From assembly GCA_018136815.1 (NCBI GenBank), contig CM030931.1:7920550-7984549 (forward strand): a stretch of DNA of 64,000 nucleotides. The letters are read 5' to 3'. Below, piece after piece: positions 11,601 through 18,446 of this stretch. Under the pieces are notes generated by a model. That model was not told where the DNA came from. It worked only from the letters and a program-made list of their open reading frames with translations, and did not search any database. The stretch's first letter is position 1, and each line of letters begins with the position of its first letter. Made by a program: the position numbers and the translations under genes. This stretch comes from Isochrysis galbana. Taxonomy: Eukaryota; Haptophyta; Isochrysidales; Isochrysidaceae.

Positions 11601-14002
11601 GCTAGGCCAGGGACAACCCTGACCCCGGTGAGGCGGACGGGGACACGCCTATGGACATAGGCACCGTCCGCGAGACGAAGGCGCGTATCAACAACGATTG
11701 TCATGTCGCCAATTTTGGAGATGGGTAGGCGGCGTCCGTCGCCAATAACTATGAAGGTGCCCGGGTTGTCATCAGTGACACGGTCTAGTTCGGTCTCATC
11801 GGCAATACAGTGTTTCGTGGCCCCACAATCAACTATGAAGGATAGCTGCCGGGCGTTGGCTGAGTGTGAGAGCAGCACGGTGTCGAGGCCGGCCGTACAC
11901 GGATATGCATTTTGAAACCAAGCTAACATTCGCCGAAGGAGAGCCCAGATGTTATGTAAACAGCCTCGCAAACAATAACAATAAAGCGATGAGGATGAGG
12001 GTTCGATTCCGTCTCCGGGCGGGTATGAAACTGATAGATTCGAGGTCTGAACAGCAAAGGCGGTGTCGTCAATAATGTCACTCCATTCATCCCCAGCGGC
12101 CAAGTGGACGGCGTCGGAAGGCGCGTTGGTAGTATTAGTATTAGAATCATTCGCCTCAGTGGCATCAGATAACACGTAGGCCGAGTTTCCTCGGCCTCGC
12201 CCTTGCTTTGTGTGTTGTGAATTGTTACCTTTGCCCCTTCCTCGACTCGCTTTTGCCCGTGTGGCGGTATGGGACTGCAGGGCGGCTATCCAATCGTGGA
12301 TAGTGACGGAGTGATCAGCCGGAGTTGGACACACGTTCGCCTGATGCCCAGAACCTTGACAGCGATAGCACCTAGCCGCCTTTAGTGCCTGGCTAGACGT
12401 CAGGATGGCCCTTTGTGGCGGAGGTTCCGACTTCGCCACTAGTGCCGTTTCTTTCGAGTATGAGGCATCGGGACGGACACCACCACCTGTCGCCCGCCTG
12501 CCTCCTTCCTTCGGAATTGATATGGCTCCTTGATTGAATTTGATCTTCCATAGAGGTTGTAAATCAGCTTTGAGTTTGAGCGCATCCCTCTCGTTGTTAG
12601 ACCAATACTTGCGCTGAGAGGGAGGAGCAGCTATCTCTTCTTGACATTTGTGAGCCAAAGACTCAGATATGTCCGGTGTGATGCAAGAGAGAACTTTGAT
12701 GACTAGTTGATCGTTCGATTTTTGTTTATTTGAGGGCCTTTTCGCATTGAGACTATGAAGATGCGCGATAAGGTTGGTAATGGAGTGTTCATTAATACCG
12801 ATCATGAGGAGGGAGACTGAGTCCCACTCAACATCATGCTCCATTAATGTGAGGTCGTCGACATCTTGATGACATTGCTGATAGAGGATCCTATACGCTT
12901 TAGCCCCATCATGAGGAGCCTGGGACGTCAGCATCTCGCGTATGTTAGAGTTAGAGATGTGCTCCATAAGGTAGGAGAACAAGATCCTCTTCCTTTTAAT
13001 GTGGTCATTGAGTTGCTGCCTTGCTGCCGTCCTAACCGACCCATCAGCATTGTGAAATTGAAACATTGGCAGTCCACCGAAGATCGCTCGGTCAGCGCTA
13101 GGGTCCTGTTCAATATAGCCCCCAACGTCAAGTCCCAACATACAGGTCGTGAGGTCCGCATCACCAATGTAGTCTCGTGAGAACGCGTTGCCAAAGTCGC
13201 GGCAGAAGAGCTCAAAAGGACGGCCAGGAGTGCCGTCGAATGGTCGACAACGAAACTTGCGGGAGTCATAGTCATCCAAGTTAGACTCTCCCATCATAAA
13301 TGCACAATCAACTTGGGAATCAATTTCAATATCGGGTTGTTGTATTTGTTGTTGATGTTGACGCGTCGGGTCCGGCGAGGAGTATGGGGTTGCATTCGGC
13401 GCCGAGTTGTGCTCATGGGGAGGCATCATAGCCTCAGCAGGTCGATGAGGTATGAAAAAATTGAGAGATGGGTTTAGCGAATTCGTCCAGCTGCCACAAC
13501 CCAATGGAAGCTGCAGCAAAATAAATGACGTGCGAAGGTGAGACTCGACCCACACTCCTTCGGCGGTGAGCGTACATTTCAGGGAGACCGACCAGTAGGC
13601 CGCCGTAGACGAGTTCTCCGAGGTGCCATCACAGAAGGTTTCATACTGTGGGAAAAGCTGCAATTGGTCACCGTCAACCAGAGATGGTTTTGGAAAGGTC
13701 TTGAGGCTCAGTGCGTCGGAGAATTCGTAGTGTTGACCGTGCGAGGGTTGTGACAGTGCTTGTTGGATCCATTCCTGGATCTGAGAGCTAACATCCGCTC
13801 CCTTGAGCTGGATTTGGGGGTTGAACAAACCTTTGGAGGTGAAAAGGTGTTCGGTTTCTGGGATTGGTCCAACCTTGTGTTGGGTGAAGAGACCTGGGGT
13901 GCGCGCGCTCAATCGCGCCCTCTCGGCGGGGGTACCATGTTTGGCCCAGCCTATATTGGGCCCAGTGACTGTGAGAAGAGCGGTGTAGATCAGAGTAACC
14001 AT
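8639..14002 (-). CDS. copia Gag-Pol polyprotein (RT box YVDN)
   Basis: One uninterrupted frame of up to 1,787 residues. Landmarks with approximate residues from 14002: gag zinc knuckle CYRCQGSGHQANVC (544), aspartic protease VDCGATKHC (722), integrase zinc region HARLGHFN (867) and core WHTDNGTEF followed by a Glu after SPQTNGIAE (about 1004), reverse transcriptase GKWVYKVKYNPDG (1315), RT catalytic box LYVDNMLV (1467), RNase H YADSSW, SAEAE, TDN and ADIFTK (1639 onward). The copia RT box is normally YVDD; here codon 9599-9601 is AAC (Asn), which should cripple polymerisation. The frame is open from inside the 5' LTR and across the primer site. The first internal ATG pair, at 13429, is a more conventional gag start. 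It is otherwise intact. Confidence 0.93.
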   Translation of the reverse strand: MVTLIYTALLTVTGPNIGWAKHGTPAERARLSARTPGLFTQHKVGPIPETEHLFTSKGLFNPQIQLKGADVSSQIQEWIQQALSQPSHGQHYEFSDALSLKTFPKPSLVDGDQLQLFPQYETFCDGTSENSSTAAYWSVSLKCTLTAEGVWVESHLRTSFILLQLPLGCGSWTNSLNPSLNFFIPHRPAEAMMPPHEHNSAPNATPYSSPDPTRQHQQQIQQPDIEIDSQVDCAFMMGESNLDDYDSRKFRCRPFDGTPGRPFELFCRDFGNAFSRDYIGDADLTTCMLGLDVGGYIEQDPSADRAIFGGLPMFQFHNADGSVRTAARQQLNDHIKRKRILFSYLMEHISNSNIREMLTSQAPHDGAKAYRILYQQCHQDVDDLTLMEHDVEWDSVSLLMIGINEHSITNLIAHLHSLNAKRPSNKQKSNDQLVIKVLSCITPDISESLAHKCQEEIAAPPSQRKYWSNNERDALKLKADLQPLWKIKFNQGAISIPKEGGRRATGGGVRPDASYSKETALVAKSEPPPQRAILTSSQALKAARCYRCQGSGHQANVCPTPADHSVTIHDWIAALQSHTATRAKASRGRGKGNNSQHTKQGRGRGNSAYVLSDATEANDSNTNTTNAPSDAVHLAAGDEWSDIIDDTAFAVQTSNLSVSYPPGDGIEPSSSSLYCYCLRGCLHNIWALLRRMLAWFQNAYPCTAGLDTVLLSHSANARQLSFIVDCGATKHCIADETELDRVTDDNPGTFIVIGDGRRLPISKIGDMTIVVDTRLRLADGAYVHRRVPVRLTGVRVVPGLAARLFSCRAGYENDNISTFLNQECHLQLPGGELASMAASGHHYILNFDTALAAIADTNDEPPSPYLWHARLGHFNVHRIRSAMLSRGVSNAHASTQKLDCKACFENQRRSPHKRIPPNTQQYKHFGEKVVSDTCGPFPPSPSGLRFAIIFIDMYSRLAAVYFLKHKSSSDVLLAAQTYVGDHAYLLTKTSIPGVVDQWHTDNGTEFTASSIDAFCSELGIRRSFSIADSPQTNGIAERGWGVLLRSMRVMLAHAGHDVFFTTLWPFLMSQAVAISNSLPSYAFSPPEVPWGRADPRRPPTPLTRFRVMLCDCFVHVADPVPKLAPRRFPAVHLGWDARRRGFFVYIPSLRRITTAVDVCFQESSFTSFAEVSRRSSPAMPPPLVRRATDGASLPTPSRRLSALERAPPPLLPSSAVTPAGTDPLAAATSSSATASVVGESSMSVSPEIAQALMAATPTGPIPEPRSFKEAVSDPVYAEKWREAMQEDVTGKYETNRAWKLVKAEEIPAGRKPMKGKWVYKVKYNPDGSVERFKARWVACGYSQVPGVDFTETFCGTLRHESSRIFLALTNEADDDLLEIDTVKAFSSADMDGNPLYIVQPTGFEDPNYAACLLLAPLEGTKQAGYQYMITNTATLTKIGFQQSVVEPNFFKRQNEDGSTIYLALYVDNMLVRFPKGRRGLVDEFICQYSKRFNVSIISEPSRFLGFEITRHRSVREITLCQTKYIEEVATNFLSERTSKSFTTPICQSRIEEFHKLSGANSDVDRSRMRSKSYLQLMGSLLWVTITRPDISFHVSFLCQFMQDPSPQNYDAALSVVSYLHHTKNLGLTYEGSKGTLEVYADSSWGSLAKPFAGYTIKYGGASISYQSKKLKLVAQSSAEAETAVYALAARNLQFTLHLFEFLDNPQQLPIRIFTDNSATRDSIKNPGVTARTRHYVRWLLYAREQFLHHISVPHWISTSMMTADIFTKCLDKNTFLRHRSSLLNEKV

Positions 14003-14114
14003 TGGAGGCTAGCTAGCGAAACGAGTCGGTGACGAGTGACGATACCACGTTGCCACACCGTACTCCGGAGCCGGAGGAGTAGAACCACTCCTACAAAACA
14101 ACTCAGGCTAGACA
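13938..14114 (-). repeat. copia 5' LTR (177 bp)
   Basis: Upstream LTR in the element's own orientation, identical to 8426-8602. It is followed outside by the target duplication AATAG at 14115-14119. Confidence 0.95.
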
Positions 14115-14119
14115 AATAG

Positions 14120-14620
14120 AGAGAAGAAGAGACGCAGCGAATATCAAATACTAGTAGACTGTATCATAATAGTATAAATATCTTAGCCACATTAGTCTCC
14201 CGGCTACAAGTAGGTGGTAAAAAAAAGTCGAACGCGAACTAAACTCAATAATAATAATTTAAATTTTTTAAAAAAAAATTATGGGTCGCGGCGCGGCAAA
14301 GGAACGAGACTAGCGCTCACTCAAGATAGGACTCCCTGCCGCGGCAAGCGCAAGCGCAAGCACCCTTCCCCCTTATGCCACCCAGCTCTTCACTAGCTTT
14401 CTACCGGCGCTAGCTGGTAGCTGGAGCGCCCCTCCCTCCACACTCAGACAGCCCCCACGCCAGGATCCTGTTCTGGTCTCGCAGGCAAGGGGGGCTAATG
14501 GGAGGGAGAGGAGCAACTCCTCAAAGAGGAGCTTTGGGGAAGGAGATGTCTGAGTGGGGGATCTATACCCTTGCGCTAGGCATGGGCAGCGATGCCGCCT
14601 CAAGACATGTCCTCCCTCTT
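14120..14620. other. intergenic, AT-rich island
   Basis: Bases about 14140-14290 are markedly AT-rich (runs of A and T, AATAATAAT), unlike the GC-rich surroundings. Nothing coding was recognised in this stretch. Confidence 0.4.
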
Positions 14621-15016
14621 GTCTTGAGTCGAAATTTTTGGTGCTTGAAACAGAGGACAGAGGGCGAGGGGGTTTGTGCTTCTTGGGTTGGTTGTAGTTG
14701 GAAGAGGGAGTGGGAGAGGGAGTGAAGTGTTGGAAAAGGGCCCAAGGCAGGGCACTGAGCACTGAGTTGTAGGTAATTGTGGCCCACAAGAGTGGAGTGA
14801 AAACGTGAAGTGTATCAACATGGGTCTTGAGTTGAAATTTTTGGTGCTTTGAACAGAGGGCGAGGGGGTTCGTGCTCTTTGGGTTGGTTCTAGAGGGAAG
14901 GGAGAGTGGGAGAGGGAGTCAAGCAAGTGTTGAAGGAGGGCCCAAGGCAGTGCACTGAGTTGTAGGTTCTTGTGGCCCACAAGAGTGGGGTGAAAACGAG
15001 AAGTGAGTCAACATGG
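14621..15016. repeat. two-copy tandem repeat, unit about 200 bp
   Basis: Copy 1 is about 14621-14822 and copy 2 about 14824-15016. Both contain, in order, GAAATTTTTGGTGCTT, CAGAGGGCGAGGGGGTT, TTGGGTTGGTT, GGGCCCAAGGCAG, CACTGAGTTGTAGGT and GTGGCCCACAAGAGTGG. They differ by scattered substitutions and small indels, so the duplication is not recent. Confidence 0.8.
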
Positions 15017-15288
15017 AAAACAGAGGATTAGGGTGCTCTCCGTAGGAGTTTGATGGTTGTCAAATGCCCTCCCATGTTGGGTGCACTGATGGTAGAGGTT
15101 TCCACCATGGGGAGACACAACAACAACAAGAAACGGGCCACCCAGAGGCACAGGAGGAAGGCGAGAACAGACCACTGAGGGCCGGTGCACCCTGCCCACA
15201 ACCTGGGCCCCTTTGTAGAGTGTAGAGCACGAGGGGAGTTGCCGCAAGGCGTCAAACGTCGAATGGGCTCCACGGATGGCTGATTTCC
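15017..15288. other. spacer carrying a short copy of dispersed repeat B
   Basis: Bases about 15223-15251 (TAGAGCACGAGGGGAGTTGC and the following GCAAGGCG) match the start of the repeats at 28105 and 63808. The rest shows nothing recognisable. Confidence 0.4.
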
Positions 15289-15582
15289 ACGAGACTTCGG
15301 CCGTCAAAATCGGGCACGCAGGCGAACGACTTTCCGTATCCCTACGCCATCGATAAGACCGGTAGGCATTACCTCATGCTCGAAAAGAAGCAGGGGTACA
15401 TTGACCCGTACCACAGCTTTTACGACATCGAAAAGAAGTTCAAGCTGACACACGAGGAGTGCGGTATACATCCGATGCACTCATTGAAGACGATCCTTTC
15501 AAGACAAGTGTGAGGAGAGGTCCACGTCATGCGTGACGAGGAGGCCGCTGGAATTTTCATCGAGGGCGGGGGCACGCACTAG
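15289..15582 (+). pseudogene. orphan coding fragment with one in-frame TGA, unidentified
   Basis: One frame reads as convincing protein: NDFPYPYAIDKTG, then HYLMLEKKQGYIDPYHSFYD, IEKKFKLTHEECGIHPMHSL, a TGA at 15511-15513, then VHVMRDEEAAGIFIEGGG and a TAG at 15580. The sequence continues sensibly across the TGA, suggesting a nonsense mutation in the 3' part of a former gene. There is no ATG-led start and I do not recognise the family. The composition is less GC-biased than nearby genes, so a viral or transferred origin is possible but unproven. Confidence 0.35.
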
Positions 15583-15718
15583 TAACCATGCATCCCCTTG
15601 CTCACAGGAGCGCCCTCATGGTGAGCTAGGCCCGGTGTCCTAGGACCGAGCTTTTTTGTATTTGATGTTGCTCGACCAGAGTCCCCACGGGAGGGGAAGA
15701 AACCCTGAGGGAAAGGAG

Positions 15719-15770
15719 ACCAAATGAAGGCAAGCCGCCTTGCTTTCAAGGTCGTTTGCCTTCATTTGGT
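15719..15770. repeat. perfect 15-bp inverted repeat (hairpin)
   Basis: Arms 15719-15733 (ACCAAATGAAGGCAA) and 15756-15770 are exact reverse complements, separated by 22 bases. It lies between the orphan fragment (+) and the small membrane-protein frame (-), whose stop codon is inside it. It could be a transcript-end hairpin. Confidence 0.6.
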
Positions 15771-15979
15771 ACCCCTCGTTTCCAAATACGCGATGCGTCG
15801 GTATAAAAGAAATCCCCTCCTGTGGGGACTCTCACCCTACCATGAGCCGGCGATGGTTTGCTCAGAAGCCCGGCCAGCAGCAGACCGAGGACGATGAGGG
15901 TGACGCCGACGACAATGGCAGCGACCAACAACCATCCTCCTCTGCTCCCCTTGCGCGGTTGCTCCGTTTGCTCCGTCAT
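15746..15979 (-). CDS. small single-pass membrane protein, hypothetical
   Basis: A 77-residue frame: polar N-terminus (MTEQTEQPRKGSRGG), one strong hydrophobic helix (about residues 15-41, WLLVAAIVVGVTLIVLGLLL), then a short polar tail. The hydrophobic run is too clean to be a chance frame in GC-rich DNA, but no family was recognised. The opposite strand also has an open frame with a TATAAAA-like sequence at 15811-15817, so which strand is coding is not settled. Small membrane proteins of this kind are common in algal DNA viruses, and it sits near two other orphan scraps. Confidence 0.35.
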   Translation of the reverse strand: MTEQTEQPRKGSRGGWLLVAAIVVGVTLIVLGLLLAGLLSKPSPAHGRVRVPTGGDFFYTDASRIWKRGVPNEGKRP

Positions 15980-16389
15980 GTCTGCCTTGTTCCCCCGGGC
16001 GATCGCCTCCGCCCTACAGACGTGTAACGAAACTTTTTCGTGAGTTAATTACACGTGAAATGAAATTATCTCATATTTTTGAAAAGGCTCATTCTGAAGT
16101 TTGCTCAGGACAGAGCCGCCCCAACACGCACCGGTAGACCAATACTCAAGTGGTGGGTCAAGCTGCTGCGCGCACGGGTAGAGTTGGACTGTGGTGAAGG
16201 GAGTGCGCCGCCGATTGGAGCGCTCTGGAAAGAAAAGGGAGTTGTAGATGCTGCATATACCCAAGCAAGGGGCACGGGCTCGGGAGGGGGTGGGACGAAG
16301 AAAAAGGCTCGGGGGGTACAGGAGGCGGCGCCCGAGAGAGAGAGAGAGAAAGACCCCCCCCCCCCTTTCGCTTGCGCGTCGCCTGTGAA

Positions 16390-16962
16390 ATGCCCCTGAG
16401 CGGTGTGCCCACCGATGCGCTGCGGCCGATCGTGGAGCAGCTCAGTGGTCCCGACCAGTCGTCGTTGGCGCGCACCTCGCGGCTGATGCGCGAGCTGGTG
16501 GTCTCGTCGTCTCGGCCGTTTGCGCTCGCCCCGCCCGTCCCGTGGGGACAGCTCTGTCAGTACGCGGCGGCGCACGGCGACGTGCGGCTCTTGGAGTGGG
16601 CGCTCGCGCACGGCGCACCCGCCGATCCGGTGGTGGCCTCATCGGTCGGGGAAAGGGCCTCCTCCTCGGCATCAGGAACGCGAACAGGATCCGCCTCCTC
16701 CGCCGCGCCCTTGGAGCAGGAAGAGGAACGAGTCGTGCGAGCAGCGCTTGCGCTCGGCGTCCAGTCGACAGGTGGCTGTGTCGAGCGAGTCGAACGAAAC
16801 CAGCGAGCAGGAGCACGAGAGGAGAGGACGGAGGACCGTACCGATGCGCGCCGAGTCGCCACCATCGTGAGGAAGACGAGGGCGAGGAGAGAGCTGGAGG
16901 GTGAGCGAGGAGGGAGGAGGGAGGCAGGCAGTAGGAGCCGTCTCTCTCTGGTAGGTCGATGA
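16390..16962 (+). CDS. F-box-like/ankyrin-like protein, probably truncated
   Basis: From the ATG at 16390 the first 80 residues read as an F-box-like segment (VPTDALRPIVEQL, SLARTSRLMRELV) followed by an ankyrin-like turn (YAAAHGDVRLLEWALAHGAP). After about residue 85 the frame becomes low-complexity Arg/Glu/Ser-rich and looks non-coding, so only an N-terminal exon or a decayed copy may remain. F-box proteins recruit substrates to SCF ubiquitin ligases and ankyrin repeats bind partners. Here the role is inferred from a short match only. A purine tract lies just upstream at 16335-16350. Confidence 0.4.
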   Translation: MPLSGVPTDALRPIVEQLSGPDQSSLARTSRLMRELVVSSSRPFALAPPVPWGQLCQYAAAHGDVRLLEWALAHGAPADPVVASSVGERASSSASGTRTGSASSAAPLEQEEERVVRAALALGVQSTGGCVERVERNQRAGAREERTEDRTDARRVATIVRKTRARRELEGERGGRREAGSRSRLSLVGR

Positions 16963-17164
16963 GAGGGGGAGGAGGGGACCCGGGGGAGGGGACCCGGGGG
17001 GAGGGGAGAGACCCCAAGACCTATCGGCTGTTTACGTTAGTGTTTTCGCAGTATACGGTAATATTTTCCCCGGTCCCAGGGGGGTGCCCCCACGGTTCCC
17101 GACCGCCTCTGCGTCCAGAGTCCCCCCGCGGAAAGAGTGAACGCACGGCGTGCACCTTCCTGGA

Positions 17165-17560
17165 AGTTGCTATGCGCACGCACGGCGCCCCCGCGGGGGG
17201 GGAGCCGATGTGCATACGCACGGCGTGCACAATGATTGCAAGTAATCACACGTGCTGCGCAAACGAAACATCTCGTATATGGCTACTTTACGTTAATGTG
17301 GGCCTTAGGGGAAAAAGTTTCTATGCGCACGCACGGCGCCCTCGCGAGGGGGGGGGAGCCGATGCGCATATGCACGGCGTGCATAATGATTGCAAGTAAT
17401 CACACGTGCTGCGCAACGAAACATCTCGTATACGGCTACTTTACGTTAATGTGGGCCTTAGGGGAAAAAGTTTCTATGCGCACGCACGGCGCCCCCGCGG
17501 GGTGGCCGATGCACATCGCGCCGTGTCCATAGTTACAAAGTAATCACAATCGAAAAGCGC
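17165..17560. repeat. tandem repeat, unit about 152 bp, 2.5 copies
   Basis: Units start at CTATGCGCACGCACGGCGCC at about 17170, 17321 and 17474. Each continues through a GC-rich patch, GATTGCAAGTAATCACACGT, then CGAAACATCTCGTATA and a TTACGTTAATGTGGGCC stretch. The third copy is truncated near 17545. No gene is seen within. Confidence 0.85.
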
Positions 17561-17617
17561 CGACACGGCGCCCTCCGGGGGGACACGCGTCGCGGGAAGC
17601 AGGGAATGTTACGCTAG

Positions 17618-17857
17618 TCTACATTTAATTTTAAAATAACGCTATACAACTGTGGACATTCGATCGCTCAATTCGACTCATGTCCCACATTTGACGGAAC
17701 GACACCTGAGCGAGAGGTCATCCTAGCCTCATGGGACCAACTGTTTAACATGTCCCCCTATGAGGTAGCCTCTCTCTACAAGAACTCCGACGATTTCGAG
17801 CTAATCCACGCCATTCTCAACGGCGGCCTCTCTCGGGCCGGCAATGTTTGGCACTGA
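17618..17857 (+). pseudogene. orphan coding fragment, unidentified
   Basis: A 79-codon frame beginning right after a TAG and ending in TGA. It has protein-like composition (ITLYNCGHSIAQFDSCPTFD; then LFNMSPYEVASLYKNSDDFE; LIHAILNGGLSRAG) and no usable start codon. Base composition is more AT-rich than the host genes. It resembles the scrap at 15289-15582 in character and may come from the same foreign or viral source, but I cannot name a family. Confidence 0.3.
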
Positions 17858-18446
17858 GGAGGGGTTGGAGCGATGGCGATGGGCTGGCCACGCCGGCACG
17901 CCGGGCCAGGTTGCGCAATCCAGGCGAGCCCGCGGGCCGCGGGGAGGAGGATGGGTCAGCAAGGCAGTTTGCTCTTGGCAAGCCATCAGGCATGCCAGGA
18001 GGAAGGGTGGTTCCTCCCCTACCTACGGCAGGGGAGGAGTAAAGAGTAAAGAGAGGGGGGGCGCTCGCTTGCCCCCCTATGGGCGCATGGGCGAACCACG
18101 TATAAACTTCGTTGTTAAGCGAAAAAGGAAAGAAGGGGGGAGAGGAGGAAGTGGAGCGAAAGGACGTAAGGGCGATGTCAGTGGAGAGGTAGTAGATACC
18201 AGTCTTCTAGTAGGCGTTTCCTGGATCTTCAAATGCATTTTTCTCGTTGCTCAATAGGCACAAGTCATTCGCCGATGGCGATAGCCCAGCTAACGCGCGC
18301 GATCGTGGCGGCCCAGGCTGGGATGTGCGGCAGAAAAGCCCCCCAGCCCCCAGGAGTTTTTTCTTGGGCTTGGGAGAATGGTCAAAAATGCAGCCCCCTC
18401 CCACATGTTAGTTGTTACAAATCACTATTTGACCGCTCTACTCCTT
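17858..18446. other. intergenic, nothing recognised
   Basis: G-rich patches (around 18040-18070 and 18135-18160) and scattered short frames, none convincing. It forms the 3' flank of the large minus-strand gene ending at 18447. Confidence 0.4.

Larger units (their letters stand above)
8421..14119 (-). mobile_element. complete Ty1/copia LTR retrotransposon with 5-bp target duplication
   Basis: The element occupies 8426-14114 and is read on the minus strand. It is bounded by two LTRs of 177 bp that are identical base for base as far as I can read. The target duplication AATAG is present on both sides (8421-8425 and 14115-14119). LTRs begin TG and end CA. Next to the 5' LTR (its inner edge at 13938) the minus strand starts TGGTACCCCG, a plausible tRNA primer-binding site. 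Next to the 3' LTR (outside 8602) the minus strand reads GTGGGGGAG, a polypurine tract. One reading frame spans gag to RNase H in the copia order (protease, integrase, reverse transcriptase, RNase H). Identical LTRs imply a recent insertion. It sits just upstream of the glycosyltransferase gene. Confidence 0.95.

Noticed and set aside
11990..12030. GGTTCGATTCC resembling a tRNA T-arm
   Set aside because: Lies inside the copia coding sequence with no acceptor or anticodon stem around it.
15842..16027. Plus-strand frame starting MSRRWFAQKPG with a TATA-like box upstream
   Set aside because: After 30 residues it is only the complement of the hydrophobic-helix frame on the minus strand, which is the more protein-like reading; left as an alternative.
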